Source of the DNA: Butyricicoccus faecihominis
GTDB lineage: Bacteria > Bacillota > Clostridia > Oscillospirales > Butyricicoccaceae
Direction of reading: 5' to 3'
Assembly (NCBI RefSeq): GCF_024462775.1
Contig: NZ_JANGCE010000003.1
Coordinates: forward strand, 1-64,000
Length of the DNA: 64,000 nucleotides
The translations under genes were made by a program, and so were the position numbers. Below the pieces are notes generated by a model. It was not told the DNA's origin, searched no databases, and saw only the letters and a program-made list of their open reading frames with translations. Below are positions 23,264 through 32,143 of the stretch, in pieces (within the stretch, counting starts at the first letter, position 1; every line of letters begins with the position of its first letter).

Positions 23264-23982
23264 TTTTTCAGGCTCCCTTTGCTGCGGAAAAAGGCGTCTT
23301 GGGTATCCTTCCACCTGCTGCGGCTGACGGGGATAATGATTTCTTTTTTTGCGCGCAGCGTTACATTTTGTTTATCCAGCCTTTTCATATAGTGGCAGTT
23401 GACATAGTAGCTGTTATGGCAGCGGACAAAGGCCGGGCTGTCAAGCTGCGCCGCAATTTCGTCCAGCTTGGCCCGGAAGCAGGGCGGCTCGCCTTCGTCG
23501 TTTACCGCCGTATGGATTAAAATATAGTGCCCCTTGCTTTCAAAATAAAGGATATCTTTCAGTAGAAAATGCCGTATGATACCGTCGATCGTGATTGCAA
23601 ATTCTGGCGTTCGCTGTAAGGCGGCGATCAGCTTATCGATCACCACGGGCAGCTCCTCCAAATGGTTTTTCCGCAGAAACCAGAAGGGCTGGAATTGGAA
23701 TGAATCAAAAACCAAATCCTCCATGCTGGTCGTAAAGATCAATAGCGGCTTTTGGGGGCGGCCTGATAATTGCGCCGCGATGGTGAACCCATTCGCTTCC
23801 GGCATATCGATATCCAGAAAGACCACATCCGCCGGACTTCGCTCGATCTCCTCGAGCAGCCGCGCCCCGCCATCGCAGCGCCGCAGGTCTACCGTTATCT
23901 CCCGCTGTGCAAATTCAGTCATAATTGCCCGGCCAAAGTGGTATAAGAAGGCTTCGTTATCGTCGCAAAGTAGAATACGCAT
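23260..23982 (-). CDS. LytTR response regulator, AgrA-like
   Basis: 240 residues. The ATG at 23982 follows AGAGGAG, giving MRILLCDDNEAFLYHFGRAI. The receiver domain has Asp7/Asp8 and the phospho-acceptor Asp57 in VVFLDIDMPEANGF. The C-terminal ~100 residues are a LytTR DNA-binding domain (LKDILYFESKGHYILIHT, FVRCHNSYYVNCHYMKRLD, IPVSRSRWKDTQDAF). Such proteins bind two short direct repeats on one face of DNA; the 21-bp-spaced boxes at agrB and in cassettes A-C are its likely targets. It is the first gene of the kinase pair. Confidence 0.92.
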   Translation of the reverse strand: MRILLCDDNEAFLYHFGRAIMTEFAQREITVDLRRCDGGARLLEEIERSPADVVFLDIDMPEANGFTIAAQLSGRPQKPLLIFTTSMEDLVFDSFQFQPFWFLRKNHLEELPVVIDKLIAALQRTPEFAITIDGIIRHFLLKDILYFESKGHYILIHTAVNDEGEPPCFRAKLDEIAAQLDSPAFVRCHNSYYVNCHYMKRLDKQNVTLRAKKEIIIPVSRSRWKDTQDAFFRSKGSLKK

Positions 23983-24007
23983 AGACGCTCCTCTCTTCAA
24001 TACCAAA

Positions 24008-24036
24008 ATTATATATCATTCACCCAAATAATACAA
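24008..24036 (-). promoter_or_regulatory. Promoter of the AgrA/AgrC-like pair
   Basis: Minus strand: -35 TTGTAT (24036-24031), 17-bp spacer, -10 TATAAT (24013-24008), 26 nt before the regulator start. I see no paired boxes here, so expression looks constitutive. Confidence 0.55.
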
Positions 24037-24072
24037 TAAAATCATGGAAATGTATTTTAGAAAAAGAAAAGG

Positions 24073-24280
24073 GGCTGTCAAAAAACTATTGCGAAATAAA
24101 AGAATGCCTAACTGTCATTCTGAACGAAGTGAAGAATCTCGCGCGAACGCGCGGAATTGACGTAAGAAGCGCGCGTTCGCGCGAGATTCTTCGTCGCTTC
24201 ACTCCTCAGAATGACAAAGCTAGGCACTCTTTTTCTTTTGCAATGGTTTCGCCCTTCTAAGGCGGACTTTTTTGACAGCC
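24073..24280. mobile_element. MITE-like palindromic element with GGCTGTCAAAAAA ends
   Basis: Terminal inverted repeats GGCTGTCAAAAAA at 24073 and its complement ending at 24280. Inside is a long imperfect stem whose arms read GTCATTCTGAACGAAGTGAA-type sequence followed by AATCTCGCGCGAACGCGC and its complement. It has no believable gene. It separates the agr island from the glgB unit, and its hairpin may also stop transcription. Confidence 0.7.
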
Positions 24281-24291
24281 TCTGGCTTTGA

Positions 24292-25197
24292 TCAAACAGA
24301 ATCACGCAGGTTTTGGTAAAACAATGCCGCCTGCTGGTTGCCGCTGGAAAAGGAAAAAGGCAATCGATTGTTTTCCAACTTTAGCGTGCAAGTGGTAACA
24401 TCTTGGTATCGCTCATCGTCCTCTAAATAAACGCTTTGCAGCTTGTGCAGGGGAATATAGGTAAAATCATATCCATATTCGCTTTCCTGCGCGTCCTTTT
24501 CCGCGTTTTCCTGTACAATGAGCAGCAATTCGTCGTCATTGAACAGGTGCAGCGCGCTGGGCAAAAGCTGGGGCTTGAGCAGCCGAAACAGCCGCTGCGT
24601 CAAGCTGGGCTGCCGTGGCAAAAGATGCGCCGCGGGCTGAAACGCGCCGGTTTGAAAGCACTCGCCCGCGTCGCGCAGGTCGTTTTGCAGGTTGATAAAC
24701 AGCGCGTCCGGAATTTCTTGCTCAAACGCCGGGCCGACGCGCACCTTCGATTTGGCGCGCGCCTGCTCCCGCGCCTGATAATTCGAGCGGATCAGCCGCA
24801 CAAAACGCTGCATGAGCTGCATCGAGGTGGTGTTGAACGTAACGGTAAGCGCGCGGCCGCTCAAGTAAAGCGTGCACAGGCCGAGCAGGAATTTTCGGAA
24901 CAGCCGTATCCCTTCGATCGCCTCATAAGCAACCGTAGTGGAGGAGACCGCCTTGCCCTCGCGCTTTAAAATAAGGATATGGTGTTCGTACGCGGCGATC
25001 ACATAGTCGTACAGCTCCATGTCCGGCGTGGCCCGTCGGCGCTCGATATCCCGGGGAATTTTAAAGCTCATAATGGGTTCGGGCGACTGGGGATAATAGG
25101 GCGCGAACAAGGCGGGCAGCGGGTGTTCCTCGCTGATCTCGTATATCCAAGGGCCAAACGCGTCGTATTCGGATACAATCATCCCATCACTTCTCAT
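24292..25197 (-). CDS. Protein of unknown function cotranscribed with glgB
   Basis: Up to 301 residues. The start at 25197 overlaps the glgB stop (ATGA); an ATG at 25182 after GTGATGGG is an alternative. There is no signal peptide, though a weak hydrophobic stretch (FRKFLLGLCTLYLSGRALTV) exists. Two beta-rich segments, LYDYVIAAYEHHILILKREG near the front and DFTYIPLHKLQSVYLEDDER near the end, look like split pleckstrin-homology-type domains. No catalytic motif. The coupling to a glycogen enzyme is seen; its meaning is unknown. Confidence 0.7.
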   Translation of the reverse strand: MRSDGMIVSEYDAFGPWIYEISEEHPLPALFAPYYPQSPEPIMSFKIPRDIERRRATPDMELYDYVIAAYEHHILILKREGKAVSSTTVAYEAIEGIRLFRKFLLGLCTLYLSGRALTVTFNTTSMQLMQRFVRLIRSNYQAREQARAKSKVRVGPAFEQEIPDALFINLQNDLRDAGECFQTGAFQPAAHLLPRQPSLTQRLFRLLKPQLLPSALHLFNDDELLLIVQENAEKDAQESEYGYDFTYIPLHKLQSVYLEDDERYQDVTTCTLKLENNRLPFSFSSGNQQAALFYQNLRDSV

Positions 25198-26957
25198 TTC
25201 ACATATTGCAGCAGTACGCCGCTGAATTTTGGCAAATGCAAGAATAATTTGTCCTCATCTGCCGAAAATGAACGATCGTTCTCTTTTGATGCGCCGCCGA
25301 AAGCCGTCCAATCCGTGTGCAGCAGCAGGGTGGCCGGTGCGTCGATCGGGAAGTCGCAAGGCTCGTCCGAAAAGTTCAGAACAGCAAGCAGGCGTTCGCC
25401 GTCTACACTTCGGGTAAAGGCAAAAACGCTTTCCGTTTGCTCGTCCTGAGGCAGCCAGACAAAGTTATCCGCGCGGTAGTCCGCGTGCAGCGCGGGGTGC
25501 GCGCGGTACACTTGGCACAGCGCCGCGAAAAATGTGTGGAACGGGCCGTGCTCATACGACCAATCCAGTTCGGCGGCTTCGTCCCATTCCGTGCGCAGGC
25601 CCAATTCGCCGCCCATAAAATTCAGCTTTTTGCCGGGGTGGGCAAACATATAAAGGTAAAAGGCGCGGGCTTCGGCGTATTTGTCCTCTAAATCGCTGCC
25701 ATACATCTTCTGCACGATAGCGGCCTTGCCGTGCACCACCTCGTCGTGCGAAAGGGGAAGCAAATACCGCTCATTCGGGAAGTATTCCATGGAAAACAGC
25801 AGCTTGCCGCGGTCACGCGGCCGCTCTTCCGGCGGGGTTTGCATATATTCCAGTGTGTCGTGCATCCAACCGAGGTCCCATTTGTAGTCAAACCCAAGGC
25901 CGCCCTCCTGAATGGGCTTGGTAATGCCCGGATAGGCGGTCGAATCCTCGGCGATTAGAAGGGCGGTGGGGTGGCGCTGCTTCAATCCTTCGTTCATATT
26001 GCGCAAAAACTGTAGCGTATCGCCGTTCACGCCGCGCGCGGGGTCGCCCTGCCAGTAGATCAGGCGGGATACCGCGTCCATGCGCAGGCCGTCAAAATGG
26101 AACTCGGTCAGCCAATAATCGGCGGCGGATTGCAAAAAGCAGCGCACCTCGCGGCGGGAATGGATAAAGTTGTAGCTGCCCCATTCGCTTTCGCCCACGG
26201 CGGGGTGGGGGTATTCGTACAATGTCGTGCCGTCGTACCGGGCAAGGCCGTAGCCGTCCACCGCGAAATGTACGGGCACAAAGTCCATGATTGCGCCGAT
26301 CCCGGCGTGATGCAGCTTGTCGATCAGCATTTTCAGCTGCGCCGGGGTACCGTAGCGCGAAGTCGGCGCGAAAAAGCCGGTGTTTTGATAGCCCCATGAG
26401 CCGTCAAACGGATGCTCGGATAGGGGCAGGAACTCCACGTGGGTGAAGCCGTGCTCGCGCAGGTAGGGGATCAGGAGATCCGCCAGCTCGTCGTAGGTGT
26501 ACCAGCCGTTTTCATCCTTGGGGTTTCGTTTCCAGGAGCCGGGGTGCATTTCGTAAATGTTCACGGGGCCGTCATGGCTCGCGGTGCGCGCGGCCATCCA
26601 TGCGTCGTCGGTAAAGGTATATTCCGAAAGGTCGGTCACGATGGAGCAGCAGCCGGGGCGAAGCTCCATGGCGAAGCCGTAGGGGTCGCAGTGGTCCTGC
26701 ACCGTGCCGTCCCCAGCGTAAACGCGGTACTTGTAGAGCTGGCCCGGCTTGGCCTCGGCGCTTTTCAGCTCCCAAAAACCGCTTCTGCCGTCCGGGATCA
26801 TCGCGTCCTCTTGCCAGTCGTTAAATGCGCCGGTTACGGTTATTTTGGCGGAATTTGGCGCAAAAGTGCGAAAAATGACCGACCGGTCGCTAACGTGAGC
26901 GCCGAACCAGCGGTAGGCGTTGAAGATTTTACCATCAAAAAAAGCCTGTTTATCCAT
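25194..26957 (-). CDS. glgB: 1,4-alpha-glucan branching enzyme
   Basis: 587 residues, shorter than the usual 630-730 because the extra N-terminal domain is missing. An N-terminal CBM48 module (AYRWFGAHVSDRSVIFRTFA, ITVTGAFNDWQED) is followed by a GH13 barrel: IMDFVPVHFA, FDGLRMDAVSRL (nucleophile Asp), LIAEDSTAYPGI (acid Glu) and PLSHDEVVHGK. It introduces alpha-1,6 branches in glycogen. The start ATG follows AAAGGAGGG at a long spacing. Other glg genes are not in the window. Confidence 0.93.
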   Translation of the reverse strand: MDKQAFFDGKIFNAYRWFGAHVSDRSVIFRTFAPNSAKITVTGAFNDWQEDAMIPDGRSGFWELKSAEAKPGQLYKYRVYAGDGTVQDHCDPYGFAMELRPGCCSIVTDLSEYTFTDDAWMAARTASHDGPVNIYEMHPGSWKRNPKDENGWYTYDELADLLIPYLREHGFTHVEFLPLSEHPFDGSWGYQNTGFFAPTSRYGTPAQLKMLIDKLHHAGIGAIMDFVPVHFAVDGYGLARYDGTTLYEYPHPAVGESEWGSYNFIHSRREVRCFLQSAADYWLTEFHFDGLRMDAVSRLIYWQGDPARGVNGDTLQFLRNMNEGLKQRHPTALLIAEDSTAYPGITKPIQEGGLGFDYKWDLGWMHDTLEYMQTPPEERPRDRGKLLFSMEYFPNERYLLPLSHDEVVHGKAAIVQKMYGSDLEDKYAEARAFYLYMFAHPGKKLNFMGGELGLRTEWDEAAELDWSYEHGPFHTFFAALCQVYRAHPALHADYRADNFVWLPQDEQTESVFAFTRSVDGERLLAVLNFSDEPCDFPIDAPATLLLHTDWTAFGGASKENDRSFSADEDKLFLHLPKFSGVLLQYVK

Positions 26958-26992
26958 GAGAGGGGGTTCCCTCCTTTACTATTCTTAGTTAT

Positions 26993-27021
26993 AGTATAAG
27001 GGAAGGCGCGGACAAACACAA
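26993..27021 (-). promoter_or_regulatory. glgB promoter
   Basis: Minus strand: -35 TTGTGT (27021-27016), 17-bp spacer, -10 TATACT (26998-26993), just upstream of the glgB ribosome site. Confidence 0.5.
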
Positions 27022-27146
27022 GGAACAAACCACCCATAATATGTAGATTAAGTTTTGGCGCTATATCGTAAAAAAATTTTTGAACCAAATGCACCCTTCG
27101 GTGCTCTTATATACAGGTGCACCAAATACATGGAAGGAGGGAGCAC

Positions 27147-27704
27147 ATGACCGACGAAGAACTTGTTCGCCGCTGGAAGCAAGGCGACATGCAGGCGTTC
27201 GACGAATTGTACACCCGCTATAAAGATGATGCGTATCGCGTCGCCTGCCTTGTCACCGGAAACTGTTCGGATGGTGAGGATTTAACGCAGGAAGCGTTCG
27301 TTACCTGCGCGCAGTCCATCTCATCGCTGCGGGACGGATCGAAATTCCGCCCGTGGCTGCTCAAGACGCTTACCCGGCTCGCGTGGAAATACTGCCGAAA
27401 AAAGCGCCGCGAGACCCCGGAAGCCGAATTGATAGGAACGGGGCAGGAAGAAAGCGCGCTGAACGCCGTATTGCGTACCGATGAGCAGAAGCGCCTATAC
27501 AACGCGCTTTACACGCTGGATGAAAAACGTCGCACGGCAGTGATCCTCTATTACTACAATGAACTTTCTGTTCACGAGATCGCCGAGGCGACCGGCGTGA
27601 TCGAGGGTACGGTCAAATCCCGTTTATTTTCCGCCCGCCGCCATCTGCGGCAGGCGCTGACAGACAATACGGAAGAGGCCAAGGAGGCTGTCAACCATGG
27701 ATGA
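27147..27704 (+). CDS. ECF-type RNA polymerase sigma factor
   Basis: 185 residues. The ATG at 27147 follows GGAAGGAGGG; an earlier in-frame ATG at 27117 lies before that site. Region 2 is FDELYTRYKDDAYRVACLVT plus DGEDLTQEAFV; region 4 is LDEKRRTAVILYYYNELSVH and then EIAEATGVIEGTVKSRLFSA. It directs RNA polymerase to an envelope or stress regulon. It overlaps the next gene by 8 nt, the usual arrangement with an anti-sigma factor. Confidence 0.93.
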   Translation: MTDEELVRRWKQGDMQAFDELYTRYKDDAYRVACLVTGNCSDGEDLTQEAFVTCAQSISSLRDGSKFRPWLLKTLTRLAWKYCRKKRRETPEAELIGTGQEESALNAVLRTDEQKRLYNALYTLDEKRRTAVILYYYNELSVHEIAEATGVIEGTVKSRLFSARRHLRQALTDNTEEAKEAVNHG

Positions 27705-28485
27705 AATGAATTTGAACCGAGCGGTAAGCGAGACCCTGCATGCTTGCGGAGACGGGCTGAAAGCGCCCGATAAGCTAAAGACCCGCGTCGATTTTGCGAT
27801 CAGAAGCGGCGCGCCCCTGCCCAAAAGCAGGATGAAAACTTGGAAAAGAAACGCGATCGCGCTTTGCGCGGTGCTGGCCGTGGCCGTTGGCGGCGCGTTT
27901 GCGGGCGGCAAGGTGGTCAGTTGGTCAACCCACAGCTATATTGCCAACGGCTGGACTGATTTTGACAAGACTGCGTCGGAAGCGGAAGCGATTTCGCCCG
28001 ATCTGAAGGTCGTGGACAGCTTTTTAAGCGAGTTTACCTTTGTACGGGGCAATCGCGACTCGATCGATAAAGTTGACGAATCGGGCAACAAGGTAGAATC
28101 CTTCCCGCTGCTGACGCTGCGTTATAAAAATGATAAGGACGTTAGCCTCGATGTTTCCGTCGAGCCGGTCCAGCCGGAAGGCATATATGACGATCCGTTT
28201 GACGAGACCCGCCAGATCGGCGACGTGACCGTGGGTTACCGCGCAATCCCGCAGATTTTCCTGCCGGGCGACGAATCTGAAAAGCCGACCGCGGAAGAGC
28301 AGGCGAAAATGGACGCGGGCGAGATCAACATCGCCTACGGCACCGAGACGCGCGAAGAGCGAAATTATTATCGTGTCCACTGGGTGGAAAACGGCCTGAC
28401 GTACAGCATCGCAACCTTTGACGAGAGCGATCTGACGGCGGACGACTTTTTCCAGATGGCGGAAGACTTGATCACGGCGAAGTAA
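27697..28485 (+). CDS. Membrane-anchored putative anti-sigma factor
   Basis: 262 residues. The ~50 N-terminal cytoplasmic residues (LNRAVSETLHACGDGLKAPD) are followed by one membrane span (AIALCAVLAVAVGGAFAGG) and a ~180-residue outside domain with acidic, proline-rich segments and GVTYSI-type beta strands (VENGLTYSIATFDESDL). Its overlap with the sigma gene, topology and size fit an anti-sigma factor holding the sigma at the membrane. I see no zinc HxxxCxxC motif, so it is not a ZAS type. A terminator follows. Confidence 0.75.
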   Translation: MDEMNLNRAVSETLHACGDGLKAPDKLKTRVDFAIRSGAPLPKSRMKTWKRNAIALCAVLAVAVGGAFAGGKVVSWSTHSYIANGWTDFDKTASEAEAISPDLKVVDSFLSEFTFVRGNRDSIDKVDESGNKVESFPLLTLRYKNDKDVSLDVSVEPVQPEGIYDDPFDETRQIGDVTVGYRAIPQIFLPGDESEKPTAEEQAKMDAGEINIAYGTETREERNYYRVHWVENGLTYSIATFDESDLTADDFFQMAEDLITAK

Positions 28486-28500
28486 AACAAAAGGCAGCGA

Positions 28501-28536
28501 AAAAGCCCTGTAATTTATGGTTACAGGGCTTTTTTG
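28501..28536 (+). terminator. Rho-independent terminator after the sigma/anti-sigma pair
   Basis: AAAAGCCCTGTAA, 7-nt loop, TTACAGGGCTTTTTT: a 13-bp stem and a T run, 16 nt after the stop. Confidence 0.9.
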
Positions 28537-28558
28537 CCCATGACCGAAAGGGTTTTGC

Positions 28559-31500
28559 ATGATGAAAAAAAGACTGCTCGCAGTGCTGCTCTGCGCTGTG
28601 ATGATCGTATCGTTTTTGCCGGTCGGCGCGGGGGCGGCGGATCGCTTCGGCGCATACGGCTTTACCGAAGAAAAGGTACAAAAACGGGAGGAAGGCGCCT
28701 ACCACCTGCTGCGGCACACGGCTTCGGGCGCGCAAGTCCTATGGCTGGAAAACGACGGGGAGGAACGCTCCTTTGCCGCCGGGTTCCGCACCCCGCCCAA
28801 AGATTCGATGGGCGAAAACCACGTTTTGGAACACGCGCTGCTTTGCGGCAGCGAGAAATATCCGGTGCGCGAACTCATGCACGTACTGGCGAATACCTCG
28901 GTCGCCGATGAGCTGAACGCCTACACCTCGGATGATTTCACCTGCTATGTGGTGCGTACCAAAAACGAAACGGATTTTTACAACCTGTCCGATGTGTATA
29001 TGTCGTCCGTGCTGTTTCCGCTGCTGCGGACAGAGCCGAATATTTTCAAGCAGCAGGGCATCCGTCTGGAATATGTTGACGGCAAGGCGCAGTACAACGG
29101 CATCGTATTCAGCGAACTGAAGCTGCGCAGTCTGGATACGAACGAAAATTCAATCGATTTTGTCAGCGAGCAGATGTACCGTAACCTTTATGGCGACGGC
29201 ACGCCCACGCTTGCGTCCGGCGGCGCCATTCCGGACATTTTAAACCTGACCTATGACGATGTGATGCGCGTTTATAACACCTATTATAAGCCTTCCAACA
29301 TGCTGATCTATGTGGCGGGCGAGCAGGATATCAGCAAAACGCTTAAAATGCTGAACGGTTATTTGTCTAAAGCAGACAAAGGCAGCGCGCCGGAGATCGA
29401 ATTTGACAGCGCGCCCATCGAACAGACCAAGAGCGTGCAGGAATACAACCTGACCGCATCGACCAAAACCGTGGATATCGGCTTTATGATGCACGGGCCG
29501 GACGTGCTGGACCTTAAAAATGTCGAGGCATGGAACGCGCTGGTTACTTACTTAGAGATGAAATTGCAGGAGCAGTTCCCGGATACGATGGATTATACGG
29601 TCGGCGGCATGGGCGGCGGCATCTATAATTTGGGTATCATCCTTGCGGGCGTGCCCATGGAACAGAAGGATCAAGCGGTGCAGGCCTTTCAAAAACTGCT
29701 GGACGAAGTGGCCCAAAACGGTATTCCGTCCGACCGCCTCAACAAGCTGCTCGATCAGCAGAAGGCATGGCAGCAATTTGGCCGCGAGGAGATCTTCAAC
29801 GGCTTTGCCTACGGCGGCGATCCGCTGGCCTGCATTGACCGTGTGGATGTGATCGACAAGCTAAAAACCGATACGCAGATTTATAAGACCCTTGCCGCCG
29901 ATTGGCGCGCAAGCAAGTACCAGACGACCGTCATTTCCGGTAACGGCGGCGCAAAGCCGGGCATTCCGGAGCCTAAGCTGACGGAAGCGGAGCTGCAGCA
30001 GGTAAAGCGGGATACCGAGGCGTTTAACGCATGGATTGGCACGCCGGATTCTCCGGAGAACATTGCCAAGCTGCCACAGCTCTCGCTCGCAGACTTTTCG
30101 GAAAACACCTTTGCGTTAGAACAAAAAAGTGAAACAACGCCCGAAGCGGCGTGGTACCACACCGTGGATACGGATGCGGAGCAGGCATCCTTCTCGCTCT
30201 ATTTTCCGATCGAAGCCAAGGCGGACGATCTTGCCGCTTGGTGCCTGCTGGCCGAATTTTTGAACGATCAGATGGAAAAGGGAAATATTGGCGCTTATTT
30301 TGGGGTCGATGGAAATGCGCTGTACGGCGATGCGGAAACTTTGGCCCCGGCGCTTGTCGCCGGCGGTTCGGTCGCGCCGGCCGAGCTGAAAACGCAGGTC
30401 GATCGTCTGATTAAGCTGCTGGATGCGCCGCCCTTACAGGATACGGCCGCGCTGCGTGCCTTTTTGACCGAGCGGAAAAAGCAACTGAAAGCAAATTTCT
30501 CCAATCCATTCCAGACGGAGTACGGCCTCAGACTCTTGGCGAGCACGCAGAGCAACCGCTTTTTAAGCGGGGCGCCCGCCGGGTTCTACGGCTCGTCGCG
30601 CTCCTATCAGGCGTTTGTGGAAAAAGCGGTGGATGCGCCTGAAAAGGATGAAGCGCTGCTCGCACGGCTGCGCGGCCTGCTGGGCGATGCTTTAAAACGC
30701 GGCGGCGTAGTGACGAACTTTCAGGGGAGCGAAACGGATTACAGCACCTTCCAAGCGGCGGCTAAGTCCTTTTTGGCGGGACTGCCCGAAGGCGGCGGCG
30801 CTTCCTCCTGCGCGTTTTTGCCCGGCGGGTGGCCGTCCGCGCTCGTTGTTTCCAACGGTACGCAGGACGACAACCACGTGATGATAGACGGCGTTTACGA
30901 TGGGCCCGTGGATGACGCGGCGCTGCGCGTGCTGGGCTCGGTGCTGGGGGCCAAATACCTGATGCCCGAGCTGCGCGACAAGCGCGGGGCCTACGGTACG
31001 AACATCAGCTTTGACGCGCACGGCATGACCATGGCGTGCGCGGGCGGCGTGCCCGTGGACGAGGTGATCGCGGTCTATAAAGGCGTGGGCGCGTATGTGC
31101 GGGGTCTGACGCTGTCGGACAGCGAGCTGAACGGCTACATTATCGGCGCGATCAAGGAATACGACGAGGAGGCGTCATGGTCGCGCGGCAACGCCGCGGC
31201 GCTCGCGCGTTCGGGCAAAACGCAGGCCGATTTTGAGCGCGAGCGTGCGGGGCTGATGAACGTAACATTGGACGATCTGAGAGCGTGCGCCGATCTGCTG
31301 GACCGCATGACCGCGCAAAACCGCGTGTTTGCGCGGGTAAACAACGCGGAAGCGAAGGGCGTTCAATTCCCGTTCGCCTGCCGCGCGGACGCGGATACCG
31401 GACGGGTGCGGCCGATGCTGCGCGCCGATCTGCCGCAGGAAGGCGCGAAAACGCCGCTGACGCGGGCGGAAGCCGCAGCGCTGATTGCGGAAAGCTTGAT

Positions 31501-31858
31501 CGACCAGTCCGCTGTCGAGCGGCCCGAACTGCCGCGCTTTACCGACGCGTCGTCGGACGCGCTTTCGCGCTTGCACGACCGCGGCCTGCTGCGCGGCTAT
31601 GAGGACGGTTCGTTCCACCCGGACGCGGCCATCACCCGCGCGGAGTTTTGCTCGCTCGTGGATGCGCTCGCTCCGGCGGGCACGGCCGCTGGCCCGTCGT
31701 TCAGCGATGTCGGCGGCGGGTACTGGGCGCATAAGGTCATCAGCCGCATGTCGGGATTGGGCTATTTGAAGGGCGACCCGGAAGGCACCTTCCGCCCGGA
31801 GGACACCATCACCGGCGCGGAGGCGCTGACCATCCTGCGGAGACTGTCAAAAAAATAA
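28559..31858 (+). CDS. Secreted M16-family (insulinase-like) metallopeptidase with SLH anchor
   Basis: 1099 residues. The signal peptide is MMKKRLLAVLLCAVMIVSFL ending near GAGAA. The inverted zinc motif HVLEH (His88, Glu91, His92) lies in MGENHVLEHALLCGSEKYP. The body is a four-lobed M16C/PreP-like protease, with the later FYGSSRSYQAFVEKAVDAPE and LRDKRGAYGTNISF. The last ~125 residues hold S-layer-homology segments (FTDASSDALSRLHDRGLLRG, FSDVGGGYWAHKVISRMSGL), so the enzyme should sit on the cell wall. M16C proteins are usually cytosolic or organellar; a surface-anchored one is unusual. The third SLH unit looks incomplete. Confidence 0.9.
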   Translation: MMKKRLLAVLLCAVMIVSFLPVGAGAADRFGAYGFTEEKVQKREEGAYHLLRHTASGAQVLWLENDGEERSFAAGFRTPPKDSMGENHVLEHALLCGSEKYPVRELMHVLANTSVADELNAYTSDDFTCYVVRTKNETDFYNLSDVYMSSVLFPLLRTEPNIFKQQGIRLEYVDGKAQYNGIVFSELKLRSLDTNENSIDFVSEQMYRNLYGDGTPTLASGGAIPDILNLTYDDVMRVYNTYYKPSNMLIYVAGEQDISKTLKMLNGYLSKADKGSAPEIEFDSAPIEQTKSVQEYNLTASTKTVDIGFMMHGPDVLDLKNVEAWNALVTYLEMKLQEQFPDTMDYTVGGMGGGIYNLGIILAGVPMEQKDQAVQAFQKLLDEVAQNGIPSDRLNKLLDQQKAWQQFGREEIFNGFAYGGDPLACIDRVDVIDKLKTDTQIYKTLAADWRASKYQTTVISGNGGAKPGIPEPKLTEAELQQVKRDTEAFNAWIGTPDSPENIAKLPQLSLADFSENTFALEQKSETTPEAAWYHTVDTDAEQASFSLYFPIEAKADDLAAWCLLAEFLNDQMEKGNIGAYFGVDGNALYGDAETLAPALVAGGSVAPAELKTQVDRLIKLLDAPPLQDTAALRAFLTERKKQLKANFSNPFQTEYGLRLLASTQSNRFLSGAPAGFYGSSRSYQAFVEKAVDAPEKDEALLARLRGLLGDALKRGGVVTNFQGSETDYSTFQAAAKSFLAGLPEGGGASSCAFLPGGWPSALVVSNGTQDDNHVMIDGVYDGPVDDAALRVLGSVLGAKYLMPELRDKRGAYGTNISFDAHGMTMACAGGVPVDEVIAVYKGVGAYVRGLTLSDSELNGYIIGAIKEYDEEASWSRGNAAALARSGKTQADFERERAGLMNVTLDDLRACADLLDRMTAQNRVFARVNNAEAKGVQFPFACRADADTGRVRPMLRADLPQEGAKTPLTRAEAAALIAESLIDQSAVERPELPRFTDASSDALSRLHDRGLLRGYEDGSFHPDAAITRAEFCSLVDALAPAGTAAGPSFSDVGGGYWAHKVISRMSGLGYLKGDPEGTFRPEDTITGAEALTILRRLSKK

Positions 31859-31870
31859 TTTTGACAGTCT
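31841..31870 (+). terminator. Terminator overlapping the M16 gene stop
   Basis: AGACTGTCAAAA and its complement TTTTGACAGTCT, with a short A+T loop; the TAA stop lies inside. The stem shares its CTGTCAAAA end with the element at 24073. Confidence 0.6.
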
Positions 31871-32140
31871 ATCGATCGAAACAAAGCCCCATTTCGATCG
31901 AGTGTTCCGGCTCTGGCGCGCGCCTTTCAGGCAGAAGGTGAATTGCCCCTTCGGGGCAAGAGAGGCCGGCCTGGGCCGCACTTCGCCGCTGGTTTGTTCA
32001 AAAAGCGAGATACATGCTCCCGCTTTTTGGTCAAATTGAAGCTTAGCTTCAATTTTCAATTTTATTGCGCGCTGTGGCGCGAAGGCTTTTTGACAAGCTG
32101 TGCAGCCGGTCGAAACGATGTTTCGGCCGGCTGTGTTTTT
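31871..32140. other. Intergenic palindromic sequence before metG
   Basis: A 349-bp gap without a credible gene. It contains several stems: ATCGATCGAAAC near 31871 with TTTCGATCGAG, GCCCCTTCGGGGC near 31946, AAGCTTAGCTT near 32039, and a final CAGCCGG-CGAAAC/GTTTCG-CCGGCTG stem (32103-32133) followed by TTTTT that can act as a terminator. No T-box or SAM riboswitch signature is visible before metG. Confidence 0.55.
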
Positions 32141-32143
32141 CTC

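Noticed and set aside
24108-24305. 65-codon minus-strand frame
   Set aside because: Lies within the palindromic element at 24073-24280; its sequence (ILRSEATKNLARTR, HFVQNDS) is simply a translation of the repeat arms.
31847-32059. 70-codon minus-strand frame before metG
   Set aside because: A repeat-derived frame in a stem-rich gap with no ribosome site.
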